Shown one piece after another: positions 10,895 to 23,084 of a DNA stretch of 64,000 nucleotides. Both the position numbers and the translations under genes were made by a program. Every line of letters begins with the position of its first letter. The first letter of the stretch is position 1. The stretch lies in contig OW121741.1 in NCBI GenBank assembly GCA_933228675.1, forward strand, positions 23,256,224-23,320,223. Reading direction: 5' to 3'. The notes under the pieces were generated by a model. It worked only from the letters and a program-made list of their open reading frames with translations. It made no database searches and was not told the origin of the DNA. The stretch is from Stomorhina lunata (lineage: Eukaryota > Arthropoda > Insecta > Diptera > Rhiniidae).

Positions 10895-10920
10895 AACTAG
10901 AATTGAACTAGAACTAAGCT
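10893..10920. repeat. Short patch of the 11-bp GAACTAGAACT-type repeat
   Basis: AGAACTAGAATTGAACTAGA directly abuts the right end of the inverted-repeat element. It resembles the large satellite at 24.7-28.76 kb. Confidence 0.6.
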
Positions 10921-12030
10921 TTTGCATTGGTGGTTTCTTTGTTCAATTTTCTTATATTAAATTTCCAAATATTTGCTATATGTTGCCAATAATTAAGCAC
11001 TTTTCTTACCTTCTTTATATATGGTTAAAATACTTGTAAAGTTAAAATAGTAGAACGATTTATCTATGTCCTAATTTGTAGCCACCAAAATTTTAAGTTT
11101 TCCTTCTAATTCTTGTGGTTTGTGCTGCTTCAATATTGACATTGTTCTACAATCTTGTTACTAATATTGTTATTGTTGCTTTTAGTTGTCAAACTCTTTG
11201 ACAAACATATATTTAGTTATGCGTGTCTGTGACTGCAAACATACGAGGTCTAAAGTAAAAGTGACTTTATCTCATTTAAAAATTAATATTCGAAAAAAAA
11301 TATATAAGAAACATGATTTTAGTAATTAGTATTCTTTTTATGCCGCCTATGTAGAAAAATACAAGGATTGCTTTTCACAGTGACTTTCAATGCCACAGTC
11401 ATACATACATAACTTATCGTAAACATGTTCGTGCTCACCAAAGTAGTAGATTTAACAATAGTTAAGTTTGATACAAAAACAAACAGAGATTCTGGCTGAA
11501 ACAGAGGCTGTCAATATTGGTATGGGTTCTTCTTTTGATTTTATAGGTTTTGTTGACTTTCTTGGGGTATTTAGTTGCCATCGATTGGAGTTTATAAAAT
11601 AAGAAAAGTTTACTTTGAAATTGTTGAAACACAAACATGTTCAAATTTTTCTTTTCCTGCAACACAAATGATTTTCCCAATTATCAATAGTGTTATTGTC
11701 ATTGTCTTTGACATTTACATATGAGTTTATTTGTTCACTTGCGTTGAGCACATGAATACATACTACACATACAAAGGATTTTAACATGTTGTCAAAGTCA
11801 GTGATTGTATGTGTGTTAGTCTTAAATTTTACAAAGCCTCAAATGGAAAATATTTACTTTTGCATTTACTGTGACTCAAGTAAAGATTTATCTTTTGGTT
11901 TGAAGTTAATGTATAATCAAATATGGTCGACTTAAATGATATTAGCCAAGAAAAGAAACAAAATGGGATAAATCGATGTTAGGACAAAAACTTAATCAAC
12001 TAAAACAAGTATGTAAACAAATAATAGCAC
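10921..12030. other. AT-rich DNA, nothing recognised
   Basis: Short open frames on the minus strand at 11452-11680 overlap each other and have no recognisable motif. No RNA gene or repeat seen. Confidence 0.5.
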
Positions 12031-13905
12031 AAAAGCTAATAGTAAGGCTGAGACATAGACTAAGATATAGACTTACATATAGACTAAGATATAGACTAAG
12101 ACATATATTAAGACTAATACATAAAAATAGACTCAGACATCGACTAAGACTAATACATAAAAATAGACTAAGACATCGACTAAGAATTACGCAAAGACTA
12201 AGACACAGACTTAGAATTAGACATAGACTAAGACATAGACTAAGTCATAAACTAAGACATAGACTAAGACATAGACTAAGACATAGACTAAGACACAGAC
12301 TAAGACATAGACTAAAACATAGGCTAAGACATAGACTAAGACATAGACTAAGACATAGACTAAGACATAGACTAAGACATAGACTAAGACATAGACTAAG
12401 ACATAGACTAAGACATAGACTAAGATATAGACTAAGACATAGACTAAGACATAGACTAAGACATAGACTAAGACATAGACTAAGACATAGACTAAGACAT
12501 AGACTAAGACATAGACTAAGACATAGACTAAGACATAGACTAAGACATAGACTAAGACATAGACTAAGACATAGACTAAGACATAGACTAAGACATAGAC
12601 TAAGACATAGACTAAGACATAGAATAAGACATAGACTAAGACATAGACTAAGACATAGACTAAGACATAGACTAAGACATAGACTAAGACATAGACTAAG
12701 ACATAGACTAAGACATAGACTAAGACATAGACTAAAACATAGACTAAGACATAGACTAAGACATAGACTAAGAAATAGACTAAGGTATAGACTAAGACAT
12801 AGACTAAGACATAGACTAAGACATAGACTAAGACATAGACTAAGACATAGACTAAGACATAGACTAAGACATAGACTAAGACATAGACTAAGACATAGAC
12901 TAAGACATAGACTAAGACATAGACTAAGACATAGACTAAGACATAGACTAAGACATAGACTAAGACATAGACTAAGACATAGACTAAGACATAGACTAAG
13001 ACATAGACTAAGACATAGACTAAGACATAGACTAAGACATAGACTAAGACATAGACTAAGACATAGACTAAGACATAGACTAAGACATAGACTAAGACAT
13101 AGACTAAGACATAGACTAAAATATGGACTAAAACATAGACTAAGACATAAACTAAGACATAGACTAAGACATAGACTAAGACATAGACTAAGACATAGAC
13201 TAAGACATAGACTAAGACATAGACTAAGACATAGACTAAGACATAGACTAAGACATAGACTAAGACATAGACTAAGACATAGACTAAGACATAGACTAAG
13301 ACATAGACTAAGACATAGACTAAGACATAGACTAAGACATAGACTAAGACATAGACTAAGACATAGACTAAGACATAGACTAAGACATAGACTAAGACAT
13401 AGACTAAGACATAGACTAAGACATAGACTAAGACATAGACTAAGACATAGACATAGACTAAGACATAGACTAAGACATAGACTAAGACATAGACTAAGAC
13501 ATAGACTAAGACATAGACTAAGACATAGACTAAGACATAGACTAAGACATAGACTAAGACATAGACTAAGACATTGACTAAGACATAGACTAAGACATAG
13601 ACTAAGACATAGACTAAGACATAGACTAAGACATAGACTAAGGCATAGACTAAAACATAGACTAAGACATAGACTAAGACATAGACTAAGACATAGACTA
13701 AGACATAGACTAAGACATAGACTAAGACATAGACTAAGACATAGACTAAGACATAGACTAAGACATAGACTAAGACATAGACTAAGACATAGACTAAGAC
13801 ATAGACTAAGACATAGACTAAGACATAGACTAAGACATAGACTAAGACATAGACTAAGATATAGACTAAAACATAGACTAAGACATAGACAAAAACATAG
13901 ACCAA
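12031..13905 (+). repeat. 12-bp satellite, unit GACTAAGACATA, about 155 copies
   Basis: The array is degenerate at its left edge (12031-12300), highly uniform through the middle, and has scattered single-base variants (for example AAATATGGACTA near 13120). A 6-bp phase slip lies at about 13450. Because the unit is 12 bp, one frame reads (RLRH)n on plus (11976-13577) and another reads (YVLV)n on minus (12217-13905). Neither has a credible start, composition or homology, so both are taken as repeat artefacts. Confidence 0.97.
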
Positions 13906-14784
13906 GAAATATATTTACAATACTAGAACTAATAAAAACCCTTTAATTTTATAAAATTCTTATTAAATTAAAAAACTTCCTCATTTAAGTGACATAACAT
14001 TTAAACTTCAAACCCCCTTAGTGACACTAAACCTATTAATCTTTTAACACAATAAAAAAAAATCTCAAAATTCGAGCTAACCTTATAAATGTCATTAATT
14101 AAGCAAATGTTGTACGTTGACATTGACTAACCCCTTTACAACAAACGCTAAATATCAAATTTCACCACAAGCGTAAATCGTCATCATCATCATCATTCTT
14201 CTCATATTTCAAAGAAAAACATAAAAAGAGGTCAAACGACATAATAAATATGCAACATTTAAGAAAAAGTGTTAAAACTCATTAAACAATTTGTCCACTT
14301 AAGATTAATTATTTTAAAAACCCCAGTCACGTAAAGGCACTAAATTAGCAAAATTAACATTAACTCATTAAAAACATTCACCCCCTGATAGGGAAAGGTA
14401 AATTTTGGCCGAACGTAATTTAATATGGCAACAATAAAATACAAATACAAATTCTGAAATACGAATACATAAAGTAAATGGCCAGCATTTTCTATTTATA
14501 AGGAATTTCTAATAAAGTTTCACCTAAAATGTTTAACATTTTAGACTAATTAGCGAAAAGCCATTAAATTGTAACCAAAACCATCGACATTAACATTACA
14601 ATCATCATTTTCATTCTAGTCGTCGTTAGTTTCTTCATCATCGTCATGTTTAACATTCCTCGAAATGTAAGAAAAAAACCAACCTCAAACCTCACACAAC
14701 CACAAAGTGGAATATTTTCCCAATAGTTTTATAAGAAAAGAATTACTCCATAAAATTATAGGTTACAGTTTTAGGTTAGGTCTG
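13906..14784. other. Spacer between satellite arms
   Basis: AT-rich sequence with a short ATC microsatellite (CATCATCATCATCATTC) near 14180. No gene recognised. Confidence 0.5.
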
Positions 14785-14892
14785 AGGTTATGTCTTAGTC
14801 TACGTCTAAGTCTATTTCTTAGTCTATGTCTTAGTCTATGTCTTAGTCTATGTCTTAGTCTATGTCTTAGTCTATGTCTTAGTCTATGTCTC
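14785..14892 (-). repeat. 12-bp satellite, short inverted block
   Basis: About seven copies of the same 12-mer as 12031-13905, but in the opposite orientation (plus strand reads CTATGTCTTAGT). It ends abruptly where reverse-transcriptase sequence begins. Confidence 0.9.
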
Positions 14893-15091
14893 TTTCTACG
14901 ACTTTACCTAGAGTATCCAATAGACATATTGGTCGGTACGATGGCGGCTCGCCAAGGCGTTTGTTGGGCTTTCTCCAGTGAAATTCTCCAGTGCGAAGGC
15001 AGGAGTTAAAGATATCTGCAAATACTTGTGGATTAGCCTTAAGCGCAGTTTTAAGTGCTTTGTTCGGAATTCTATCTAAACCAGGGGCTTT
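14893..15091 (-). pseudogene. Reverse-transcriptase fragment (R1/jockey-type) inside the satellite
   Basis: On the minus strand one open frame reads KAPGLDRIPNKALKTAL, then NPQVFADIFNSCLRTGEF, and after a short in-frame loss GEPPSYRPICLLDTLGK. These are the conserved early reverse-transcriptase blocks (K-x-PG-D-x-IPN; YRPI-LL) of R1- and jockey-like non-LTR elements. The motif corresponding to WK...LLPK appears deleted. The fragment is only about 65 codons and meets the 12-bp satellite at both ends through short TTTC sequence, so it is a captured piece rather than a complete insertion. Confidence 0.85.
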
Positions 15092-15620
15092 CTATGTCTA
15101 TGTCTTAGTCTATGTCTTAGTCTATGTCTTAGTCTATGTCTTAGTCTATGTCTTAGTCTATGTCTTAGTCTATGTCTTAGTCTATGTCTTAGTCTATGTC
15201 TTAGTCTATGTCTTAGTCTATGTCTTAGTCTATGTCTTAGTCTATGTCTTAGTCTATGTCTTAGTCTATGTCTTAGTCTATGTCTTAGTCTATGTCTTAG
15301 TCTATGTCTTAGTCTATGTCTTAGTCTATGTCTTAGTCTATGTCTTAGTCTATGTCTTAGTCTATGTCTTAGTCTATGTCTTAGTCTATGTCTTAGTCTA
15401 TGTCTTAGTCTATGTCTTAGTCTATGTCTTAGTCTATGTCTTAGTCTATGTCTTAGTCTATGTCTTAGTCTATGTCTTAGTCTATGTCTTAGTCTATGTC
15501 TTAGTCTATGTCTTATTCTATGCCTTATTCTATATCTTAGTCTATGTCTTAGTCTATGTCTTAGTCTATGCCTTAGTCTATATTGTTGATTTTCTACGTG
15601 TTTGACTATGGCTTAGTCTG
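15092..15620 (-). repeat. 12-bp satellite, inverted arm, about 42 copies
   Basis: The plus strand reads CTATGTCTTAGT repeatedly, the reverse complement of the 12.0-13.9 kb array. Units are almost identical until about 15510, then diverge. The (YVLV)n open frame from 14991 to 15605 is an artefact. Confidence 0.95.
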
Positions 15621-17088
15621 TGTCTTCTTAGAAATATTTTAAGAACGTTTTTTAGGTCTCGAAGGCAGTCGCTACTTTCGAAGCTATCGGGACTTCGTTG
15701 TTCGTATTAAACTTGCTGGAGTATTTAGTTTTTTACACAACAACATAATTTGCCTACAACACCCTAAAAGTATGCTAGAGATGTTTAAATATTTACATAT
15801 ATAAGTTTAACATAGTCAGTTATTTTGGAAAAGGAAAATAGTTTAAAGTATTTGCTACCTTTACTTAAGAGCAAATACACAAAATTTTAGTTAAATAAAT
15901 AAATATACAATTTAAGGGTCTTCCTTTTTTGGCTTTTAACATAATTATTTGTATTGTAACAAGAAACTGTTGAACTACAAATAATTTACCTCTTATTTGT
16001 GTTGAGTGTATTTTTGGCTAATGCGGTTGACTTTGCGTAAATTTGTATTTGATAATTTATAATAGTTTAATTTGAATGGAAACCATAACTATTTAATTTC
16101 AGATAATTAACGAAACTTTGTAAGGGGAAGTTTCGGAAGCTGTAGAAATTTAAAGTTTTTGAATAAGAAAATTAAATTAATGTTAAAGAGCTAAAATAAA
16201 AGATTTTTTGGAAGTTTTAAAGGAGCTGTATTGAATTTACAAAATTGGCTTTAAAACGTTAATTGTTCCGATAAGAACACAAATTTTTAATAGCCCTTCT
16301 ATATAAATGCGTTTAATAGTTTTATTAAATTTTATATCCCCTGAGATTATATAGTTTTATCTTTACATATATAATTTATAATAATATATCATTTACCCAT
16401 TATTTTAATATCGAAGGTCAATTTGAGAATAATCAATATTCAGCTTAAATTCATTTACCCCAGAGACTTGAGCTGATAGGCCAAAACAAAACCGACGACA
16501 TAATAAATATTTTAGACTTAATGATTGTATTTAGTTAAACACAGATACTTATACACATACTCATAGTAACCAAAACGGAAACATTAATATTTAAATAATA
16601 TTTATTGCTAATGATTTTCAACAAATGTTTCCAAAATTTCCAGAAACAGATATTCCAAAATATATTTAACACCTGTATAGAACTTATACTAAATTGATAA
16701 CTAAATACAACAATAGATAAATTGTATTGCCAGCCTACAGTTTAGAGAAAATGACAATTTATAATACACTAGGAACTCGTTTGACGAGGAAACGATTTGA
16801 TTGAAGTTTAAGCTAAATAAAGGAATTTGAAATTCCATTTTTACATGAGTAAAAGGTACTATTATTTTAAATTTATATAGTATGCTAATATTCTAATGTT
16901 ACTAAAAGGTATCACGAGAAAAAAATGAGCTTTTTTCTCATTAAAATCAATAAACTTTTACGTTCTGAAGCATTTTTCTATTTAGAGTGCTTTCTTTATT
17001 ACCATAGGATCTTCAAAGCCTGAGTTCAAAAAGCGTATCATCCGCTTTATCAGTGTCTAAAAACGTTGGCCTTGCAATAGGTTGTTTT
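15621..17088. other. AT-rich DNA, nothing recognised
   Basis: A less AT-rich patch at 15650-15720 shows no recognisable coding motif. No other structure seen. Confidence 0.5.
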
Positions 17089-17864
17089 CAGGGACCGTAA
17101 CTATTATAACTTTTATCGTAAAATAAAAGTTATTTTTCGACTTTTATTTTTTCGTGCAGAAATAAAAGTTATTTTTTTTACTTTTATTCTATCGATAAAA
17201 AATATCAGCTATTTTTGACTTTTATTTTTTCGATCAAAAATAAAAGTTATTTTTTGACTTTTATTTTTTTTGAGTAAAAAAACAGTTATTTTTGACTTTT
17301 ATTTTTTCGAGAAAAAATAAAAATTATTTTTGACTTTTATTTTTTTCGAGCAGAAATAAAAGTTATTTTTGTCTAAATTCAGAAGAAATGTATTATATTT
17401 ATTAAAAAATTGTTTCAAGCAAAGATAATTTTTAGTGATAATAATTTGCATATGCTCGAAAATTAATGGAGTTGAGTTTTGCAATCATAATTGGGATTGA
17501 AAACACAAAAATTACTTTTATTTCTGACAAAAAAGAAATAAAGTCATAAATAACTGTTATTTGAGCTCGAAAAATAAAAGTTAAAAAAAATTTTTATTCA
17601 TGCTCGAAATATTAAATAAAAAATAAAAGTTAAAAAATAACTTTTGCTTTTGCTTGAAATAATAAAAGTTAAAAATATCTGTTATTTTTGCTCAAAAAAA
17701 TAAAACTCAAAAAATAACTGTTATTTTTTTTTCTAAAAAATAAAAATCAGATTTTTAAAAAATTTTGTCTATCAGAATGGAAAATTTGGTTTTATTCTCC
17801 GACATTTCCTTGAGGTTGCTTTTTTAATAAATAATTTAAAAATAACAGTTATTTTCGGTCCCTG
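17089..17864. mobile_element. 776-bp hAT-like foldback element
   Basis: The ends are inverted: the left reads CAGGGACCGTAACTATTATA and the right, on the minus strand, CAGGGACCGAAAATAACTGT. CAGGG-type ends are common in hAT transposons. The left half holds about seven units of roughly 38 bp (ATAAAAGTTATTTTTGACTT...), and the right half holds similar units in reverse, so the whole can fold back. The flanking 8-mers GTTGTTTT and GTGTTCCT do not match convincingly, and no transposase is present. Confidence 0.65.
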
Positions 17865-18079
17865 GTGTTCCTTGACAGATTCGTGTTTTGTTTCGAAAAG
17901 CTTCGATGTGCTTCGAGCCCGAATTACACTTGTTAGATTTTTGCTCGGGTAAACTCTCGAAGTAGTTCTAGAACTGAAGATTATTCGTCCTCACTAAAGG
18001 GATCTCTCCAAAATAGAACGCCTCTTACACTTAACCCTGGTCAGAACGTTCATGAAAAAAATTGAAGGTAATAATCCTA

Positions 18080-19480
18080 ATAGTTCCTACAATTTTGGAC
18101 TAACACTCAGATTATGAACCCTACTTATGCATTGCACTGTGATGGAACAAAGAAATAAGGTAATGGGTAGGAGTATAGAGGGAGTAGTATTTGTGAATAT
18201 TTGATTCGAACCTTTTGATATTAAAATCAGTATTAAAGACTTCTGCAGAAAGGGTATTCCGCATTCGTATTGTGCGGCTAAAGAACGATTTTTTTTATAG
18301 TGTGTAGTGCGATCCACTGGTCAATCAAATACAAAGGAACAACCCCTTATTCATATACAACGAAACGTACTATGAAGTACGGGTTATAGGAACAAGATCT
18401 CTAATTTCATGCCATGGTAATACTGATAGAACAGTGAAGCAACCGATATTGCGACGGTGCTCCAGTGAGTTAATAGATTTGGCTACCCTATATTCATCGA
18501 TAAGCACTTTCGCCCTTCACTTTAAAACACCGGCCCATACATGAAATTTGTATTTTATTTTCTGTCGGATACAGGTGGTATAAATAGTAAGAAGATCAGT
18601 TGGAGTGAAGTATATCTTACACTGCTTAAGAAAGCCGAGACATTTTAATACTTCTTTCAAAACATGAAAAATTTGTATACCAAAAACTTCAAGATTTTCT
18701 GATTCCCCAATATTTGTACCACCCATAGTTGCAAATGAAGCAACATGATCTATTTAGCGTTTCTATGTTAACACACAACATTCGGTCCTACAGGAAATAA
18801 AATCGAACCTTTTCACACTTCCACAATTGGAGATTTCAGTTAGGTCTGAATTTAGCATGTCATTCGAATATCAAATATAGCTATCATCTGCAAAAGAGTA
18901 GATAGGATTGGAAGTTTGACGTAGAAGGTAGTTCGGATATATAAGAAAAAGAGTAGGAAAAATCAGGGAGCCTTGCGGTTTGATGATATCTCATCTACAA
19001 CAACTCTTATAGTGCGATCTTCGAAAAAAGACGTTGAATATACCAATATAAATAAGTTTTGATAGAAGCGCTCTATACCACACTCTATCGAACGAATTGG
19101 AAATATCAAGAACGGCACCATTTTTCCGATAGAAAGGTTAATACGTCACCTGTAGAGCGACCCCTATAAAATCCATATTGTCGACCGTTTAGTAGGTTTC
19201 TGAATCCAGATATTTTACTTTACAACACTTTTTATAACTTTAGAAAGTCCAGAACAAATTGCTAGTGGACGATAATTATCAGGGTTTCTAGCCTCACCCT
19301 TTTTGGGTATTTGGAAATTCACTGGAAATAGGTTCTGAAAATGTCGGCTAATGGTCAAGCTAACGTCGAAGAATACTGGTTAAAGACCAGTACTTATAAG
19401 TCTTCCGGCCCAGGAGATTTATATATATTGGGATTCGCTTGGCGATTTAGGAATAGTTGCATACCATTTAAAAGTTCTGA
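18080..19480 (-). pseudogene. Decayed non-LTR retrotransposon, reverse transcriptase region
   Basis: Minus-strand reading, with many frameshifts and stops, gives reverse-transcriptase blocks in order. SPGP lies near 19420 and a DNYRPLAICS-like block near 19280. RQYGF and a RSTGD-like block lie near 19160, and an FDRVWYRALLSKL-like block near 19075. FADDSY, the catalytic box, is near 18895. Towards the C-terminus come LGFLKQCKIYFTPTDL and IYTTCIRQKIKY (18640-18560), INSLEHRRNIG (about 18460) and DWPVDRTTHYKKN (about 18315). This is the conserved tail of a jockey/CR1-like element. A smaller remnant of the same tail lies at 47416-47510. It cannot encode an active enzyme. Confidence 0.85.
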
Positions 19481-20560
19481 TTCGCCTTAACTTGGTAAGA
19501 CCAAACTTATCATGGTTGTCCTTCATCTCAACTAAGCTTATTGTCCGGACAGAAAGTTATTTAAGAGGATATTCAAGAAACAAGCAACGACACCTTTACT
19601 CTTAAGGGGATAGCCATTGTTTGTCATTGACAGAGGCAACTCTGACATAGCTATCTCCACAAAAAGTATTAGGATAGTCCCCAAAACATTTAGTTTAAGG
19701 TCTCCTGCAACAATCGTAGACTCCCCTAACAGCGATGTTTCCAAATGATTTTACCATAGTAGTCGGAGAATAGACCTATTTTACTGCCTGGGCTTGTAAA
19801 CCTAACCGGCTTCCCCATTACTGTAAGGATGGAAAGGTTTTTTTTAACCTAAAGTTACAATATAATGGATCATAAGATAATAGGTTCTACCGTACGAATC
19901 ATGTATCTCTTGGTAAATGGGGTTTGTTGTATTTATCACAAGGCCGACCCTTTGCGATTGGGAAGAGATCCTTCAGAAAGTTGGCTCTGATTGAACTCGA
20001 TAGGTTCCCTTAACCAGAGAAAGCTACATTATCTTTGCATATCACAATCTTTACACTAACTATCTCCTAGTAGAACCGATCATAGTGAGATTCCACATAG
20101 TCTCGAGGTGGTCAATTAATAATAAATACAATCAGAAGACCCTAATCTAATCTTGTAGTGTTTTTCCGTAAGTAGATCGTGGCTAAACCTAGTGAGTTAT
20201 CGCATCTTTAAAAGCTACAATGATGGCCAGTTAAGCTTTAATGAATTTGACCAAGTCATGCATATGCCTAAACTTCCTCCAAAGTAGTAGTGCGACATCA
20301 TCTGTTGATCTGAAAACCTTTATACCAATATACTCTTTGAGTAACGCAGGAGGTTTCATTCCAGAGAAATATAATACAATCTTGAGGTGTTCCTCTACCA
20401 ATAACTATAATTAAGTCTGATGTCTCTCTAGAATAATACTATCGCTTTTGGGAATTTCTTTATTTATAGCTCAAACTACTCTCTGAAGGAAATTAAACGT
20501 TCAATGAATTTATTTAAGTTATAAAGAGTTGTTTAAGCAGTAAGAATTTTAGGGACCAGC
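19481..20560 (-). pseudogene. Probable upstream part of the same non-LTR relic
   Basis: Base composition matches 18.08-19.48 kb rather than the AT-rich surroundings. A minus-strand patch at 19550-19441 (LVEMKDNHDKFGLTKL, then IRTFKW) is similar to a plus-strand patch at 54383-54490. Clear endonuclease motifs were not recognised, so extent and identity are tentative. Confidence 0.4.
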
Positions 20561-20574
20561 ATCGATTGAAAACT

Positions 20575-21435
20575 CAGGGGCCAAATCGCCGCATTCGATA
20601 TGAATGAAAATGTAAGACAATTCAGAAACATTTGTGTAGCATACTTTCAGGATTTTTCCTAATAATATATAACATATGTATAAGGTTCACTTTATTCTAA
20701 CCTATTTTTCAAAAGTTCCCTGATGGCAACAGAATTTAGTTTAAACTAAATGTTTTGACAAAAAAACGAATATGCTTGGATATCAAATTTTATTAAGCTT
20801 TTTGCGAAATAAATTATTTTGAAAATCCCTAAGGTATGTTAGACAATATTTGCTTAAAAGTCTGGGGCCAAGTTAACGCATTCGATATCGATCGAAAACT
20901 TAGAATTTTAAGCGAATATTGTGAAGTATACTTTAGGGATGTTCAAAGTTACTTCGATGCAAAAAGTTTATTCAAATTTGGTATCCATTTTGATTCGTTT
21001 TTAAAAATATATATTATTCAATTAAAACTCTTTTACTATTGTTCATCTTTTGGCAAATAACTTCAAAATAATATAGTAAACTGTGTATCTTTTAAATAAT
21101 TTTCTTCTTCTGTTATCCTTGACTCCCAGTGGAGCATAGGGCCTCAACCATCCTTTTATATCGAACTCTATTGCGAGATGTTAGGCATACATCATTCCAT
21201 GAATAGTTTGCTGCTTGTTACTCCGCATCAATAGTCCTTCTCCACGTTCTAGCTGGTGATTATTATTATTATAAAGAATTTTGATTATCCTTAAATTATG
21301 CTATACAAATGTTTTGAAAATATCTTAGATTTCGATCGATATCGAATGCCGCAATTTTTCCCCCGAATTTTCGATCAACATCTAATGCGGTGATTTGCCC
21401 ATAGATTTTTAAGCAAATAATATATAACATACCTT
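20575..21435. mobile_element. Foldback-like repeat with nested non-LTR 3' end
   Basis: GGGGCCAAATCGCCGCATTC at 20578, a direct partial copy at 20863 and inverted partners at 21330-21405 (TCGATATCGAATGCCGC, AATGCGGTGATTTGCCC) bound the block. The internal part (ATATCAAATTTTATTAAGCT, GAAAATCCCTAAGGTATGTT) is shared with 37590-37905. The non-LTR fragment 21107-21256 lies inside it. Confidence 0.6.
21107..21256 (-). pseudogene. Non-LTR retrotransposon C-terminus
   Basis: The minus strand reads RTWRRTIDAE, stop, QAANYSWNDVCLTSRNR and VRYKRMVEALCSTGSQG before the terminal stop. The TWRRT...W.DV....RNRVR..MVEALC pattern is that of the C-terminal tail of RTE/CR1/jockey-type reverse transcriptases. 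It is the best preserved of four loci with this tail. The end TCTTCTGTTATCC marks the 3' terminus of the element. Confidence 0.75.
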
Positions 21436-21847
21436 ACGGGTTTTGACTTGTTTCTATGTAAAGATGTAAAAAGAGCCCTTAGTGTTCATATTCATATATT
21501 TACAAACATATTTCCTCCACTTGTTTGTGCGGTGGACAACAATATTGAATACAAAAAAACAAACAAACAAACATTGCCACAAATTGACCTGAGACATCCC
21601 AAAGCAATAATAATATTGAAATTCTCTGCAATTAACATTTATGGGTGTCAAAGAAAACACGATTTTTCATAAACACCAACCGAAACAATAACACCAGCAA
21701 ACCAACAGTTGTCCAACATCAGCAATCAACAACATATAGTACCTGGTTATTGACTTTCCCCATACAGTGGTTATGCTTATGTCCATTCATCTGTCAGATT
21801 GTTTGTTTACTGGTAAATGTCAGTACTTGCTATTAAGTAGTGAAGTT

Positions 21848-21862
21848 GGGGGGGGGGGGGGG
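21848..21862. repeat. G15 homopolymer
   Basis: Fifteen consecutive G residues in an AT-rich context; a possible G-quadruplex former. Confidence 0.95.
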
Positions 21863-22170
21863 TAGATTGAAGGATGGTAGGTTTAAGTGAGATTGAGTGC
21901 TTTTATAACTAATATACCAGTACACAGAACTGTCCATAGGCATTTTTAAATGATTCATCATTTTTGACTTTAGGACCTTGGTGTGGACAGTCTCCGAAAA
22001 AATTCATTACTAATAAAAGTTAGTAGTAATAGACACGCATAAATATTAACCTAGAGCAATGGGATTTATGTTCTAGTTCCAACAGCGGAAATTATAGAAT
22101 TCTAGAATTCTAGAATTCCAGCAGGGAGATTGATCTCACCAGAAATGAACTTCTAAATTTTACAGTTAAT

Positions 22171-22174
<4 letters not shown>

Positions 22175-22229
<55 letters not shown>

Positions 22230-22240
22230 TATACATATAC
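22175..22240. repeat. (TA)n microsatellite
   Basis: About 30 TA dinucleotides, interrupted by GT and AC. Confidence 0.95.
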
Positions 22241-23084
22241 GATAAAACGAGCTCTGTGTTTTCAATTCCTACTCCCCTCACTGTCACATATTACCACATT
22301 GTCTACACACTTTACCTAGTGTCCACACAACTGCCAAGTGTGACTTGGCTATCGTGTGAACACATTTGGTTTTGAGGTCTCCGGCTAAAAGTGTGTAAAG
22401 GTCATTAAATATTCATAACTTTAGTGTCTAGAGGGAAATTGTTAAAAAGCTCTTGACTTGAAAATTGTTGGTTTAAGTTATTTTTTATCTCTAACATGAT
22501 GTTACCTACCACAACCAACATCAATTCCAGCAACTACATTCCACTTCCATGCTGTGAACTAATAGGGTCCTGTGCAGTTATTAAATTTCTGTCTGCTTCT
22601 CTATAAGAGTCCATGGTCTATGTTAGTAGTCTCTTAACTAGATATAATTTTCTCCAAGTCAAGTTAAATGACCTAAGGTAACATATTACTACTGCTACTA
22701 TGAGTATCTGGTAAAATAGACAACATTAACTAAAAACTGGAAAAAAAAAAAACTAAAGTGTTTTAAATAATGATTTATGAAGATAAATACCTAAATAACA
22801 ATGCGATTATGAAACAAAAAGGAAAAGATACAAAAAGTGTTTCCAAGATGAAGGTATGAAGTAATTTAAAATTTTAGTATGCCAGGACAAGGGAAAATAT
22901 AAATTTTATTAAAAATTAACTTAAAGGATGTAGAATGGGTGATTAGAAGTCTGGTATTCGAAAGGAAGTAAAAACTAAGATAACTAAAACAAGTAAGAAA
23001 GTGCTATAGTCGGTCAAGCCCGACCATACGATACCCTTCACCACTAAGGTCAAAGGTGTTCTTTTTCCTATATAAAGACAAATA

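Larger units (their letters stand above)
21436..22989. other. AT-rich DNA with simple repeats
   Basis: No gene recognised. It holds a 15-bp G run (21848-21862), a short GAATTCTA repeat near 22098-22117 and a (TA)n tract at about 22175-22235. Confidence 0.6.

Noticed and set aside
11976..13905. Open frames of more than 500 codons on both strands encoding (RLRH)n and (YVLV)n
   Set aside because: They exist only because the satellite unit is 12 bp and happens to lack stops in two frames. Composition is pure repeat and there is no family resemblance.
14991..15605. 204-codon frame with (YVLV)n
   Set aside because: Its start lies in antisense reverse-transcriptase sequence and the rest is the 12-bp satellite.
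18517..18726. 69-codon minus-strand frame as an independent gene
   Set aside because: Its sequence (LGFLKQCKIYFTPTDL...) is the reverse-transcriptase tail of the decayed non-LTR element, not a separate gene.
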